This document shows, in pieces, positions 35,282 through 43,788 of a stretch of 64,000 nucleotides of DNA. Source of the DNA: Acetobacteraceae bacterium (lineage in GTDB: Bacteria; Pseudomonadota; Alphaproteobacteria; Acetobacterales; Acetobacteraceae); contig CANJLW010000007.1 of NCBI GenBank assembly GCA_947475245.1, positions 100,005-164,004 of the forward strand, read 5' to 3'. Under the pieces are notes generated by a model, which ran no database searches, was not told the DNA's origin, and saw nothing but the letters and a program-made list of their open reading frames with translations. Each line of letters opens with the position of its first letter. Position 1 is the first letter of the stretch. The position numbers were made by a program, and so were the translations under genes.

Positions 35282-38200
35282 TTATGCGGCCGCGCGCCCG
35301 GCCACCGAACCGGCAACCGACCCATATCCCGTATCGAGATAGCGTGTGCGCCCGCCAAGCACGACCTCCAGCAGGAGAGTTCCGCGCGCGGTACCGAGTC
35401 GATCGATCGGCAGCGATGCGTCCCCATTGGTCCAGCGGATGTCGTTATCCGCCTCGAACGCATGAAACCCATCCGTCAGGCGTTCATCCGCCGCGCCGAT
35501 CGTCCAGATCCACGTATCCGTCCGCAGCCGAATGGCCCGCACCGCGACACCCAAGGCGCGGGCATCGCGCGCCACGCCAAGTTCGCTGGGTACGCCGGTC
35601 CGAGACATCAGCCGGATTTCGTCCGCGTCCGCGCGCAGGCGGAACATGAACCGGTCGCCGTCGCCGAACAACGGGTTGATCCGCTTGCCGTCGACCCGCA
35701 GATGCAGGTCCGGATCGTCCGTCAACGTCAGGTTATCGCGCGGACCGGCGCGGTCGAGAATGCGCCGCCACGCCGCATCCACGATCGGCCCGCCGGTCAG
35801 CACCGGCGCAAAAGGCTCCAACGCCGGCAAATCCCAACCGTTGTTGGCGTTTTGAAACAGCCATCGGTTGCCGTCGTCTCGGTAGCTCTCGGCCGGGGCG
35901 CCGTTGGCGATCAGCACGTCGTGCCGATCAAGCTCGATATGGTAAAGCTCGACCTCCTGCGCGTGATCGTCCCAGACGATCGAGCGATGGTTGACCAGAA
36001 ATTCGACGGGAATCAGCACATCGTCGACATACAGCGCGTGGCCCTTGGTCACGTGCAGGTCGCGCGCCGGCACGTTGTCTCCCAGCGCGCCCTTGCGCAC
36101 GATGGCGGGCGTCGCCGGACCGCGCCGCCCACGTGTCGCGAGCACCCTGCCTTCGCCGATCCACATGATCGGCCGGGTTCCTCCGCCCCAAACAGTGACC
36201 GCGTCCCCCACTCGCAAATCCCGCACCGATCGTTCTCCGCTCGGTGTCAAAATCATCGTGTTCGCGCGGAAGCACAGCGTGCTGGTCAGGCCGACACCGT
36301 CGTCGCTGGCGATCGCGTTCAGCGGCGCGGGGGAAACCGACGACAGCGCGATCGTGCCGCCAGATGTGCCGAAATTCAGCACGCCGGAACCGGAGGTGTA
36401 ACCGACGGTGGCCGGGGCGATCCCTACCAGATCGATCGTCTGCCCGGCACCGAAATTCAGGATGCGACCGGCAAACGCCGCCGGCGAGTCGATCTTCAGA
36501 AACGCGTCCGCGCCGCCGAACACGATCGTCTCACCGATGGAAACCGTGCCCGTCACCTCCAACGTGCTGCCGGCGGCAATGGTGACCGACCCGTTGCCTG
36601 TCAGGTCGCCCACCACCAGCGTGCTGGGATCGAGGATGATACCGCCATTGTTCACCAGTACGCCGGCGTCGTTCAGCGACGCATTCAGCAGCGTCAGTGT
36701 TCCCGCATTGGTCAGCGTGGCGCCGAGCGCGAGCGTGTTGGTGCCGGTGAGGGTCCAGGATGCGCCCGCATCGATCGTGGTGTTCGCGAAGTTAACGAAT
36801 TGTCCGCCAAAGCCCGTGATCGTGCCGGCCGACGCACTGGACGCCAGCTCCAACGTGCTGGCGGCAGTCGCGCCAATCGTATTGCCGCCGTCGACCTTGC
36901 CGGTAAACGCCGCGCCCGCGGATACAACCAACCGATTGGTGAAATTCGCGGCCAGCCGGACGGCGTTGGCCCCACTCGCCCCGATCGAGCCCAGGTTCAC
37001 GACCGTTCCCGCCGCACCGTCGATCGCCACGCCGCCGTAGCCGAAAATCGTCCCGGCGGACGCATTGGTGACAACGCCGCCGGCGGACAGATAGACACCC
37101 CGATTATTGGTGCCGATCACGATCCCGGCATTGGAAACCGTCCCGGCGGCCCCGCTCAGCACGACGCCGTAATCCCTGCCCTGGATGGTGCCGCCGGACA
37201 GATTGGTGATCATACCGCCGACATTGCCGTTGACCCCGGACGCGTCCGTACTGGTCAACGTGCCGGCGTTGGAAACCGACGCGGCCGCGGTGTGGAAATT
37301 CACCGCGCTGTAGTGGCCGACGATCGTCCCGCTCGCGGCGTTGGTGACCGACCCGCCGACGCTCAACGCCACGCCGTTATTGACTGTGCCCCGGAGCGTG
37401 CCGCTATTGGAGACTGTTGCCGCGACGTTGGAGATGTAAACGCCGAAAGCGGCGATGATGTCGCCCGAAGCGGCGTTCGAGATCGACCCGCCGGCCTGCA
37501 GCCGGATGCCGCTTGCCCCCGCGGAACTCCCAACGATGCTGCCCGCGTTCGTTATGGTCCCATCGGCCCCGACGATGTCGATCCCTGACGCGCCGCCGGT
37601 GACCCGACCGGCGGACTGAACCGACACGACCCCGCCCGCATGCAGATAGACCGCTCGGCTGCTACCGCCCGTCGCGACAATAACGCCGCCGTCAACCAAG
37701 GTAAGCCGGCCGGTCGCGTCGATCCCCCGCGTAACGCCGGAGATCGTCCCTCCCGCCACATTGGTGATCGTTCCCGCGCCAACGGACACGCCCGCACCGG
37801 TTCCGCCGACGATCGAGCCACCGTTGAACACCAGCGCGGATTGCGCCGTGTTGGGCACGCCGATCGACAGGCCGCGATAGCCGCCGGAAATCAGCCCGGT
37901 GCCGGCATTGCTGACGGTACCCCCGGCAGCGATCTCGATTCCCTGGGCGGTCGTGCCGATGATCGTGCCGGCATTGAAGACCGACCCACTGTTGGCGACC
38001 GTGCTGCTTGTCGTCAGGTAGACGCCGACGCTTGTTCCGGCGATTCGGCCGGTGGACGCGTTGCTGACGCCGCCGCCGGACAACAACCCAACCGCGGCCG
38101 CCGTGCCGAGTATGACGCCATCATTCAGAACTGTGCCGTCACCGCCGACGGTCGCGCCGAATACCGAAATTGTGTCAGTTGAGATCGTGCCGGTCGCGGC

Positions 38201-40174
38201 ATTCGACACCACGCCGCCGCTGCTGAATGTAACGGCGTGGGTCAGCGTATCCCGGTTCACCAGGGTTCCGCCGACCAGCAATGACTGATTGGCGGCCACG
38301 GGGCTGGCCGGATCGATCGACCAAATTCCACCAACGGCCACGGTGATCGCCGCGAAGTTGACGAACTGCGTGCCGAGGCTCGACAACGTGCCCTCGGTAG
38401 CGCCGAAGCCGAGCTCCAACGTGCTGACCGCCGTCGCGCCGATGGTGTTGCCGCCATCGACGAGGCCGGTGAACACCGCGCCGTTGGTCAGAATCAGACG
38501 ATTGGTGTAGCCGGCGGCGAACTGGGCGGCAGTGCCGGTCGACCCGACGATCAGACCGGCATTGGCGAGCGTCGCGTTGCCGCCAAAGACGTAAAATCCG
38601 GTGGCTGCCTGAAGCGTGCCCGTCGCCTGGTTGGTGACGGTGACCGTGCCTTTGGTCACGGACGTGGTGTCGTTAAAACTCACGGCACGACCGTATGCGG
38701 CGTCTCCGAGGATCAGGCCGGCGTTGACCAGCGTCGCCGCACCCAGTTTGACTCCGATATAGCCGGCGACGGTAGCGCTGGCCTGGTTCGTGAGGAGGCC
38801 GGTATCGAGATCGATGCCGGTTCCACTGGTCGTATTGCCGCCGATGCTGCCGCTGTTGACCAAGGTGCTGAGACCGCGGGTGCGGATCGCGATGCCGTCG
38901 GAACCGTAATACCCAACGCCCGTGCTGACGATCGTGCCGCTGGCTTGATTGGTGATCGATCCACCTGCCCGCAATTCGACGCCAAAATGGGGCGCACTGA
39001 TAAGGCCATCGTTGATGATTGTTCCTGCGATGGTACGGAACAGGATGCTGTTGTTGCCCAGCACGACGCCGCCCGTCTGGTTCGTCACCAGCCCGCCGGC
39101 GTACATGTCTATGGCGGCTTGTTGCCCATTGACCGTGCCCGCGTTGACCACCGTCGCGGCGCCCACCCGCGCCATGATGCCGTCGTGCCCGCTGATTGAT
39201 CCGCTGGACTGGTTGGTGAGCGTGCCGCCGCCGTCCAGCACCACGCCGACGCCGAAAACGCGGCTGCCGCCGATGATCCGGCCGGCATTGACCACGACGC
39301 CATCGCTTTCCATTACAACGGCATAGCGGGCGTCTCTTACCTCCAGGCCTCCGCCGACCCGACCGACGATCGTGCCGGACGACAGGTTCGTCAGCGTCCC
39401 GCTACTGTCGAGATGGACGCCCCGGACGTTGGTGTTGCCGAGCCGACCCGCGTTGACCACGGTTTGATGGGTGGCGCCCGACCCGTGATAGCCGACAGCC
39501 GTGACCAGCGTGCCGGTCGCGCTGTTGGTCAACAGGCCATTCTGACCAAGGGTGATGCTCTGGCTTAATGACGCTTGATTGGTGAGCGTGCCGTCGACCA
39601 GCAGCGTTTGGTTGGGGACGAGCGAATTGCCCGAAGCCAGAACCCAGGCTGCGCCGGCATCGACTGTTACCGCCGCGAAGTTGACGAACTGCGTGCCGAG
39701 GCCGGACAGGGTGCCGACGGAAGCGCCCGAGGCGAGTTCCAGCGTACTGACTGCTGTCGCGCCAATGGTGTTGCCGCCGCTGACCGTGCCGTTGAAGACC
39801 GCGCCCGGACTAAAGATGACACGGTTGGTATAGCCGGCGGTCAGGAGCACGGAGGCCGCGGTCCCTGTGACTGTTCCGCTGTTACGGACCGTACCCGCTC
39901 CGCCCGAGATCGTTACCCCGACGGCACCGGCGGCGGAGATGGTCGCCGCCGACCGGTTCGTCACGATGCCGCCTGACAGCAGTTCCACCCCGGGCTGATT
40001 ATCGCCCAGGATTATGCCCGCGTTGTCCACCGTGGCGGCGGTCGTTCCGCCAAGGCCCACCACGGCGCTGCCGGGGCCGGTTACCACACCGGTGGCCGCA
40101 TTGATCAGGCTATCGTCGCCACCCAGCGTGATGCCGACCAGGATGGTTCCGGTATTCGTCGTCGTCTCAGCCAT
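35282..40174 (-). CDS. Giant repetitive beta-helix surface protein with C-terminal Hint domain
   Basis: The 1,630-residue product has two parts. Residues 1 to about 1290 repeat units like N-A-G-T-I-x-G-x-x-x-x-G-V-x-L-x-A-G-G-x-V-T-N-x-A-S-G-T-I, typical of parallel beta-helix adhesins and passenger domains. A longer module (T-N-R-L/V-I... G-N-T-I-G-A-T-A-V-S-T-L-E-L) recurs at least three times. From Cys1301 (L-C-F-R-A-N-T-M-I) comes a Hint domain of the bacterial secreted type, with G-D-A-V-T-V and H-V-T-K-G-H-A-L-Y; these can self-cleave or attach the protein to other molecules. No classical signal peptide, so type I secretion is possible. It sits between radA and cvpA. Confidence 0.88.
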   Translation of the reverse strand: MAETTTNTGTILVGITLGGDDSLINAATGVVTGPGSAVVGLGGTTAATVDNAGIILGDNQPGVELLSGGIVTNRSAATISAAGAVGVTISGGAGTVRNSGTVTGTAASVLLTAGYTNRVIFSPGAVFNGTVSGGNTIGATAVSTLELASGASVGTLSGLGTQFVNFAAVTVDAGAAWVLASGNSLVPNQTLLVDGTLTNQASLSQSITLGQNGLLTNSATGTLVTAVGYHGSGATHQTVVNAGRLGNTNVRGVHLDSSGTLTNLSSGTIVGRVGGGLEVRDARYAVVMESDGVVVNAGRIIGGSRVFGVGVVLDGGGTLTNQSSGSISGHDGIMARVGAATVVNAGTVNGQQAAIDMYAGGLVTNQTGGVVLGNNSILFRTIAGTIINDGLISAPHFGVELRAGGSITNQASGTIVSTGVGYYGSDGIAIRTRGLSTLVNSGSIGGNTTSGTGIDLDTGLLTNQASATVAGYIGVKLGAATLVNAGLILGDAAYGRAVSFNDTTSVTKGTVTVTNQATGTLQAATGFYVFGGNATLANAGLIVGSTGTAAQFAAGYTNRLILTNGAVFTGLVDGGNTIGATAVSTLELGFGATEGTLSSLGTQFVNFAAITVAVGGIWSIDPASPVAANQSLLVGGTLVNRDTLTHAVTFSSGGVVSNAATGTISTDTISVFGATVGGDGTVLNDGVILGTAAAVGLLSGGGVSNASTGRIAGTSVGVYLTTSSTVANSGSVFNAGTIIGTTAQGIEIAAGGTVSNAGTGLISGGYRGLSIGVPNTAQSALVFNGGSIVGGTGAGVSVGAGTITNVAGGTISGVTRGIDATGRLTLVDGGVIVATGGSSRAVYLHAGGVVSVQSAGRVTGGASGIDIVGADGTITNAGSIVGSSAGASGIRLQAGGSISNAASGDIIAAFGVYISNVAATVSNSGTLRGTVNNGVALSVGGSVTNAASGTIVGHYSAVNFHTAAASVSNAGTLTSTDASGVNGNVGGMITNLSGGTIQGRDYGVVLSGAAGTVSNAGIVIGTNNRGVYLSAGGVVTNASAGTIFGYGGVAIDGAAGTVVNLGSIGASGANAVRLAANFTNRLVVSAGAAFTGKVDGGNTIGATAASTLELASSASAGTITGFGGQFVNFANTTIDAGASWTLTGTNTLALGATLTNAGTLTLLNASLNDAGVLVNNGGIILDPSTLVVGDLTGNGSVTIAAGSTLEVTGTVSIGETIVFGGADAFLKIDSPAAFAGRILNFGAGQTIDLVGIAPATVGYTSGSGVLNFGTSGGTIALSSVSPAPLNAIASDDGVGLTSTLCFRANTMILTPSGERSVRDLRVGDAVTVWGGGTRPIMWIGEGRVLATRGRRGPATPAIVRKGALGDNVPARDLHVTKGHALYVDDVLIPVEFLVNHRSIVWDDHAQEVELYHIELDRHDVLIANGAPAESYRDDGNRWLFQNANNGWDLPALEPFAPVLTGGPIVDAAWRRILDRAGPRDNLTLTDDPDLHLRVDGKRINPLFGDGDRFMFRLRADADEIRLMSRTGVPSELGVARDARALGVAVRAIRLRTDTWIWTIGAADERLTDGFHAFEADNDIRWTNGDASLPIDRLGTARGTLLLEVVLGGRTRYLDTGYGSVAGSVAGRAAA

Positions 40175-40209
40175 CCCAGCGTCTCCTGGTCCGTCGCGGC
40201 GAACTTCAT

Positions 40210-40235
40210 ATCAGACGACCGATGGCGAGTCTGAT
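40210..40235. promoter_or_regulatory. Inverted repeat ATCAGAC-N12-GTCTGAT upstream of the Hint gene
   Basis: A perfect 7 bp dyad ends 36 bases before the ATG of the Hint-domain gene. It could be an operator or a hairpin in the leader RNA close to the ribosome-binding site. Confidence 0.45.
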
Positions 40236-40255
40236 GTATATCCGCAATGGAAATC

Positions 40256-40270
40256 TATCTTTTGAAGATA
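40256..40270. promoter_or_regulatory. Inverted repeat TATCTT-TTG-AAGATA upstream of the Hint gene
   Basis: A compact 6 bp dyad with a 3-base centre lies in AT-rich DNA 82 bases before the Hint gene, near where a promoter would be expected. It is a candidate regulator site. Confidence 0.4.
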
Positions 40271-40281
40271 TACGGCGAATG

Positions 40282-40303
40282 GCGCCCCCGGAACAGGGGG
40301 CGC
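40282..40303 (-). terminator. GC-rich hairpin downstream of radA
   Basis: An 8 bp perfect stem GCGCCCCC/GGGGGCGC (40282-40289 with 40296-40303, 6-base loop) lies about 47 bases after the radA stop. There is no T-run after it, so termination would be weak or protein-dependent. Confidence 0.35.
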
Positions 40304-40350
40304 GTTGCCGTAATCAATCGAAACAAAAGCTACCTGATGGGGGTCGCCCG

Positions 40351-41739
40351 TCAGCCCTTCGCGGTCTCCGGCGCGAAGCGGGCCACCAGATCGGCGATAT
40401 GACCGATTTCCTCCAGCCGCAGCCCGTCCGGCGGTGCCAGCTTGCGGTTGCCGTGCGCCAGGCGTCTCGGCAGGGCGGCGGAGTCGAAGCCCAGCTTGGC
40501 CGCCTCTTTCAGCCGAGCCTCTGCCTGGGCGACCTGACGGATTTCGCCGGACAGTCCGACCTCGCCGAAATACACCATCCCAGGGCTGGTCGGCGTGTCG
40601 AATGCGGCGGAGGCCAAGGCGGCGGCCACGGCCATGTCGGCGGCGGGTTCGCTGACCCGCAGCCCCCCGGCGATGTTCAGGTACACATCCATCGTGTTCA
40701 GACGCACGCCGGCGCGGGTTTCCAGAACCGCCAGCAGCATCGACAACCGCCCGCTGTCCCAGCCGATCACGGATCGGCGCGGCGATCCGCCGGGATTGGG
40801 GGCGAGCAGCACCTGCACCTCCACCAGCACTGGGCGCGTGCCTTCCAACCCGGCGAACACCGCGCTGCCGGCGATATTGCCGCGCCGTTCGGCCAGGAAC
40901 AGCGCCGACGGATTTGGCACCTCCGCCAGGCCGCGCTCGGTCATCTCGAACACGCCGATCTCGTCGGTGGCGCCGAAGCGGTTCTTGACGGCGCGCAGGA
41001 TGCGGAACTGGTGGCCGCGATCGCCCTCAAAATACAGCACCGCGTCGACCATGTGTTCGAGTACACGCGGCCCGGCCAAAGCGCCGTCCTTGGTCACGTG
41101 CCCGACCAGCACCAATGCGAAATTGCCGGCCTTGGCCAGACGGATCAGCTCAAACGAGCAGGCGCGCACCTGGGAGACCGTGCCGGGGGCGCTGTCGATC
41201 GCGTCGAGCCACATGGTCTGAATGGAGTCGATGACGACCAGCGCGGCATCCTTGGCCTGTTCCAGCGTGGCGACGATGTCGCGCACGTTGATCGCGGCGG
41301 CGAGTTCGATGGCGGTATCGGCGACGCCGAGACGGCGCGCGCGCAGGCGCACCTGCTCGATGGATTCCTCGCCCGAGACATACAATACCCGCCGACCGGT
41401 GCGGGCGAGTTGCGCGGCGGCCTGCAACAGCAACGTGGATTTGCCGATGCCCGGATCGCCACCGACCAGAACGACGGAGGCGGGGACCAATCCTCCGCCC
41501 AGCACGCGGTCCAGTTCCGCGATGCCGGTGGGCGCGCGCGGCGGCGGTTCGGCCTTGCCGTCCAGTCCGACAAAGGCGACGCGCTTGCCGGGCGAAGCCT
41601 TGCCCGCCGGGCCGGGACGCGCCGCGGCGGTGTCTTCCTCGATGGTATTCCACTCGCCGCAGGTCTCGCATCGCCCGATCCATTTCGGGGTGACGGCACC
41701 GCAGGACTGGCAGACAAAGCGCGCGACGGGTTTGGCCAA
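40351..41739 (-). CDS. radA: DNA repair protein RadA/Sms
   Basis: The 462-residue product has the N-terminal zinc finger C-Q-S-C at residues 10-13 and C-E-T-C at 24-27. The RecA-like ATPase has Walker A G-G-D-P-G-I-G-K-S-T near 95-104, and the RadA motif K-N-R-F-G. The C-terminal Lon-like domain is present. RadA is a DnaB-type helicase that extends strand exchange in recombination. No ATG fits: the usual A-K-P-V-A-R-F start is preceded by a TTG at 41739 with GGAG nine bases upstream, so a TTG start is most likely. It is divergent from the Uma2 gene. Confidence 0.95.
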   Translation of the reverse strand: MAKPVARFVCQSCGAVTPKWIGRCETCGEWNTIEEDTAAARPGPAGKASPGKRVAFVGLDGKAEPPPRAPTGIAELDRVLGGGLVPASVVLVGGDPGIGKSTLLLQAAAQLARTGRRVLYVSGEESIEQVRLRARRLGVADTAIELAAAINVRDIVATLEQAKDAALVVIDSIQTMWLDAIDSAPGTVSQVRACSFELIRLAKAGNFALVLVGHVTKDGALAGPRVLEHMVDAVLYFEGDRGHQFRILRAVKNRFGATDEIGVFEMTERGLAEVPNPSALFLAERRGNIAGSAVFAGLEGTRPVLVEVQVLLAPNPGGSPRRSVIGWDSGRLSMLLAVLETRAGVRLNTMDVYLNIAGGLRVSEPAADMAVAAALASAAFDTPTSPGMVYFGEVGLSGEIRQVAQAEARLKEAAKLGFDSAALPRRLAHGNRKLAPPDGLRLEEIGHIADLVARFAPETAKG

Positions 41740-41811
41740 GGGGACTCCGATCGGGAACAGACAGGTCGAAAACAGTTGGGGCGAGGTGAGGTTTATCGGT
41801 AGTATGCGGGC

Positions 41812-42393
41812 ATGAGCGTCGCGCTGAACATCCCGGTTCCGATGACCGTCGCCGAGTTCCTGGCCTGGAACTCCCCGACCGGCGGCGCGTGGCAATTGGT
41901 GGATGGCGAACCGATCGCGATGGCCCCCACCAGCCGCACGCATGGCACGCTGCAAGGCGAACTCGGCAGTCTGATTGGCAATCATCTCGCGGCGTCAAGC
42001 GGAATATGCTCGATGGTCATGGCAACCGGGGTCGTCCCGCGCGTCCGGGCGGACGAGAACTTCCGTATCCCCGATCTCGCGGTTACCTGCACACCCTACG
42101 AGACCGAAGAATACGACGTCGCCGACCCAGTGCTGATCGTCGAGATTTTATCCCCCTCCAACCGCGCGGAAACCTGGCGCAACGTCTGGGCCTTCACCAC
42201 CATCCCCAGCCTGCGGGAGATTTTGGTGCTGCACAGCACTGAAATCCGCGCCGACCTGTTGCGGCGCGGCGAGGATGGGTCCTGGCCCGCCGAGGCAACG
42301 ACCATCCGTGGCGGTGAAGGGTTGCACTTGGACAGCATCGACCTGACATTGTCGCTGACGGATGTCTACCGCAGGACGCGGCTGAGCGGCTGA
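41812..42393 (+). CDS. Uma2 family (DUF820) predicted endonuclease
   Basis: The 193-residue protein has the Uma2 layout: M-T-V-A-E-F-L-A-W near the N-terminus, L-V-D-G-E-P-I, H-G-x-L-Q-G-E-L, and the PD-(D/E)XK-type core I-P-D-L-A-V and V-E-I-L-S-P-S-N-R. In this fold the Asp and Glu bind metal, so it is predicted to cut nucleic acid. The family is abundant in cyanobacteria and scattered elsewhere; its role is not settled. It stands alone, divergent from radA across 72 bases, and ends in a hairpin. Confidence 0.88.
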   Translation: MSVALNIPVPMTVAEFLAWNSPTGGAWQLVDGEPIAMAPTSRTHGTLQGELGSLIGNHLAASSGICSMVMATGVVPRVRADENFRIPDLAVTCTPYETEEYDVADPVLIVEILSPSNRAETWRNVWAFTTIPSLREILVLHSTEIRADLLRRGEDGSWPAEATTIRGGEGLHLDSIDLTLSLTDVYRRTRLSG

Positions 42394-42412
42394 TCGCTCA
42401 GGTCTCGGTTTT
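42382..42412 (+). terminator. Possible Rho-independent terminator after the Uma2 gene
   Basis: A 7 bp perfect stem CTGAGCG/CGCTCAG (42382-42388 with 42395-42401) overlaps the stop codon. T residues at 42409-42412 come seven bases later. It lies at the junction with the convergent gene. Confidence 0.5.
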
Positions 42413-42932
42413 ACCCCGGCGCCGCCGTCAGCATTGCGCGCCCACCGGCCCGATCGTTCACCGTCGCGACCAGGATACGCCACACCCGCCCTTTGAGCGT
42501 TGCCAGATACTCGCGATGGTGGAGCGCGGGATTCACCTTGTCGTCGCGTTCAATCGCCAGTCGGAAAGCCACGCCGGCCTTCCCCAGCTCCTGCTCCAAC
42601 GCCGCCACGACGTCCGCCCCCTTCGCCTGCTGGGCGATCGCCGCGCACAGGCCGTCGTCGGACGACAACAGCACAAACTTACCGCCGGAGGAGCTGGCAT
42701 CGAATACCTTGCCCGCCGCGCCGTTCAGGAACGCTGTTCGCGCCGGGTCGGGCATGTCCGTCAGCGCATTGCGCGCCGCCCAGTCGCGCAGGCGCGCCGG
42801 AGTACCGGCGAATGGCAGGCAGGCCTCGGTAAACAAACCAACCACTTCGTCGGCGGTCCCCGCGCGCGCCGGCGGGCCAAGGGCAATCAGCGCAGCCGCC
42901 ACAAGCGAGCCGATCACCGCGAGGCGCGCCAT
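42411..42932 (-). CDS. Putative periplasmic protein of unknown function
   Basis: The 173-residue product has a clear signal peptide (residues 1-24, ending A-R-A-G). The mature part starts D-E-V-V-G-L-F-T-E-A-C-L-P and contains one further cysteine, in D-D-G-L-C-A. The pattern (V-x-L-F-x-x-x-C-L-P with a later G-x-C) resembles small periplasmic proteins annotated as NMCC_0638 family, but I am not certain. It begins five bases after the end of the MlaF-type ATPase gene on the same strand and is probably cotranscribed, hinting at an envelope role. Confidence 0.75.
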   Translation of the reverse strand: MARLAVIGSLVAAALIALGPPARAGTADEVVGLFTEACLPFAGTPARLRDWAARNALTDMPDPARTAFLNGAAGKVFDASSSGGKFVLLSSDDGLCAAIAQQAKGADVVAALEQELGKAGVAFRLAIERDDKVNPALHHREYLATLKGRVWRILVATVNDRAGGRAMLTAAPG

Positions 42933-42937
42933 CGACC

Positions 42938-43717
42938 TTATCGCCGCAATTCCATCTGAATTGGGCCTTCGCGTCGACCATGCGTGAACTGATCGACCTG
43001 CGCGTTGCCGCTGTCCATCAATTGCTCCGCAGGGCCGGTCCAGACGATCTGTCCCTTATGGATCATCGCCGCCCGATCCCCGATCCGCCGAGCGCTCGCC
43101 ATGTCATGCGTAATGGCGATTGCCGTGCTGCCCATTCGCTTAACGCAATCCACGATTAAGCCATCGATTACCGCGCCCATGATCGGATCGAGCCCCGTCG
43201 TCGGCTCATCAAAAAAGAGGATGTCAGGCCGAGCGGCGATGGCGCGCGCGAGGGCGACACGCTTTTGCATGCCGCCGGACAACTCCGACGGCGCCAGATC
43301 GCCGACACTGGCGGCCAATCCGACCTGCGCCAGGAACTCCGCCGATTTTTCCCGCGCCGCCGACCGCGCCAGCTTGCCCTGCGCCATCAGCCCAAAGCAC
43401 ACGTTTTCCCAGACCGGCAGGCTGTCGAACAGCGCCCCCGCCTGAAACAACATCCCGATACGCGACCGCAGTTCTTCCCGCTGACGGGTCGTCGCGGTCA
43501 GGATATCGACGCCGTCGATCTCGATGCTGCCCTCGTCCGGTTGGATCAGCCCCAGCACGCATTTCAGCAGCACGGACTTGCCCGATCCCGAACCGCCGAT
43601 CACCACCAGCGACGTGCCGGGCATAACCTCCAGGTCAACGCCGTCCAGGACGACCTTGGCATCGAACCGCTTGCGCAGACCGCGGATGCGGATTTTCGGG
43701 GTCAGGGAGGTGCTCAC
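42938..43717 (-). CDS. mlaF: MlaF-type ABC transporter ATP-binding protein
   Basis: The 259-residue ATPase has Walker A G-G-S-G-S-G-K-S near residues 41-48, a Q-loop at F-Q-A-G-A-L-F, the signature L-S-G-G-M-Q-K-R, Walker B I-L-F-F-D-E-P-T-T-G-L-D-P and the switch His in I-T-H-D. F-Q-x-G-A-L-F-D-S-L and S-G-G-M-x-K-R are typical of the Mla/Ttg2A/TGD3 lipid transporters rather than amino-acid importers. It would power phospholipid movement with MlaE and MlaD, which are absent from the window; mlaA and mlaC are about 39 kb away. The only partner here is the small periplasmic protein that follows. Confidence 0.88.
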   Translation of the reverse strand: MSTSLTPKIRIRGLRKRFDAKVVLDGVDLEVMPGTSLVVIGGSGSGKSVLLKCVLGLIQPDEGSIEIDGVDILTATTRQREELRSRIGMLFQAGALFDSLPVWENVCFGLMAQGKLARSAAREKSAEFLAQVGLAASVGDLAPSELSGGMQKRVALARAIAARPDILFFDEPTTGLDPIMGAVIDGLIVDCVKRMGSTAIAITHDMASARRIGDRAAMIHKGQIVWTGPAEQLMDSGNAQVDQFTHGRREGPIQMELRR

Positions 43718-43788
43718 GCCGTCTTGATGCCGTATGTGCGGGAAACGGGCAACGGATTATGCGCCGCTCGCCCTTCCGGAGACGCCCC

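Noticed and set aside
35168..37588. An 806-residue plus-strand frame antisense to the Hint-domain gene
   Set aside because: It is Arg/Asp-rich, without motifs, and explained by the repeat composition of the opposite strand.
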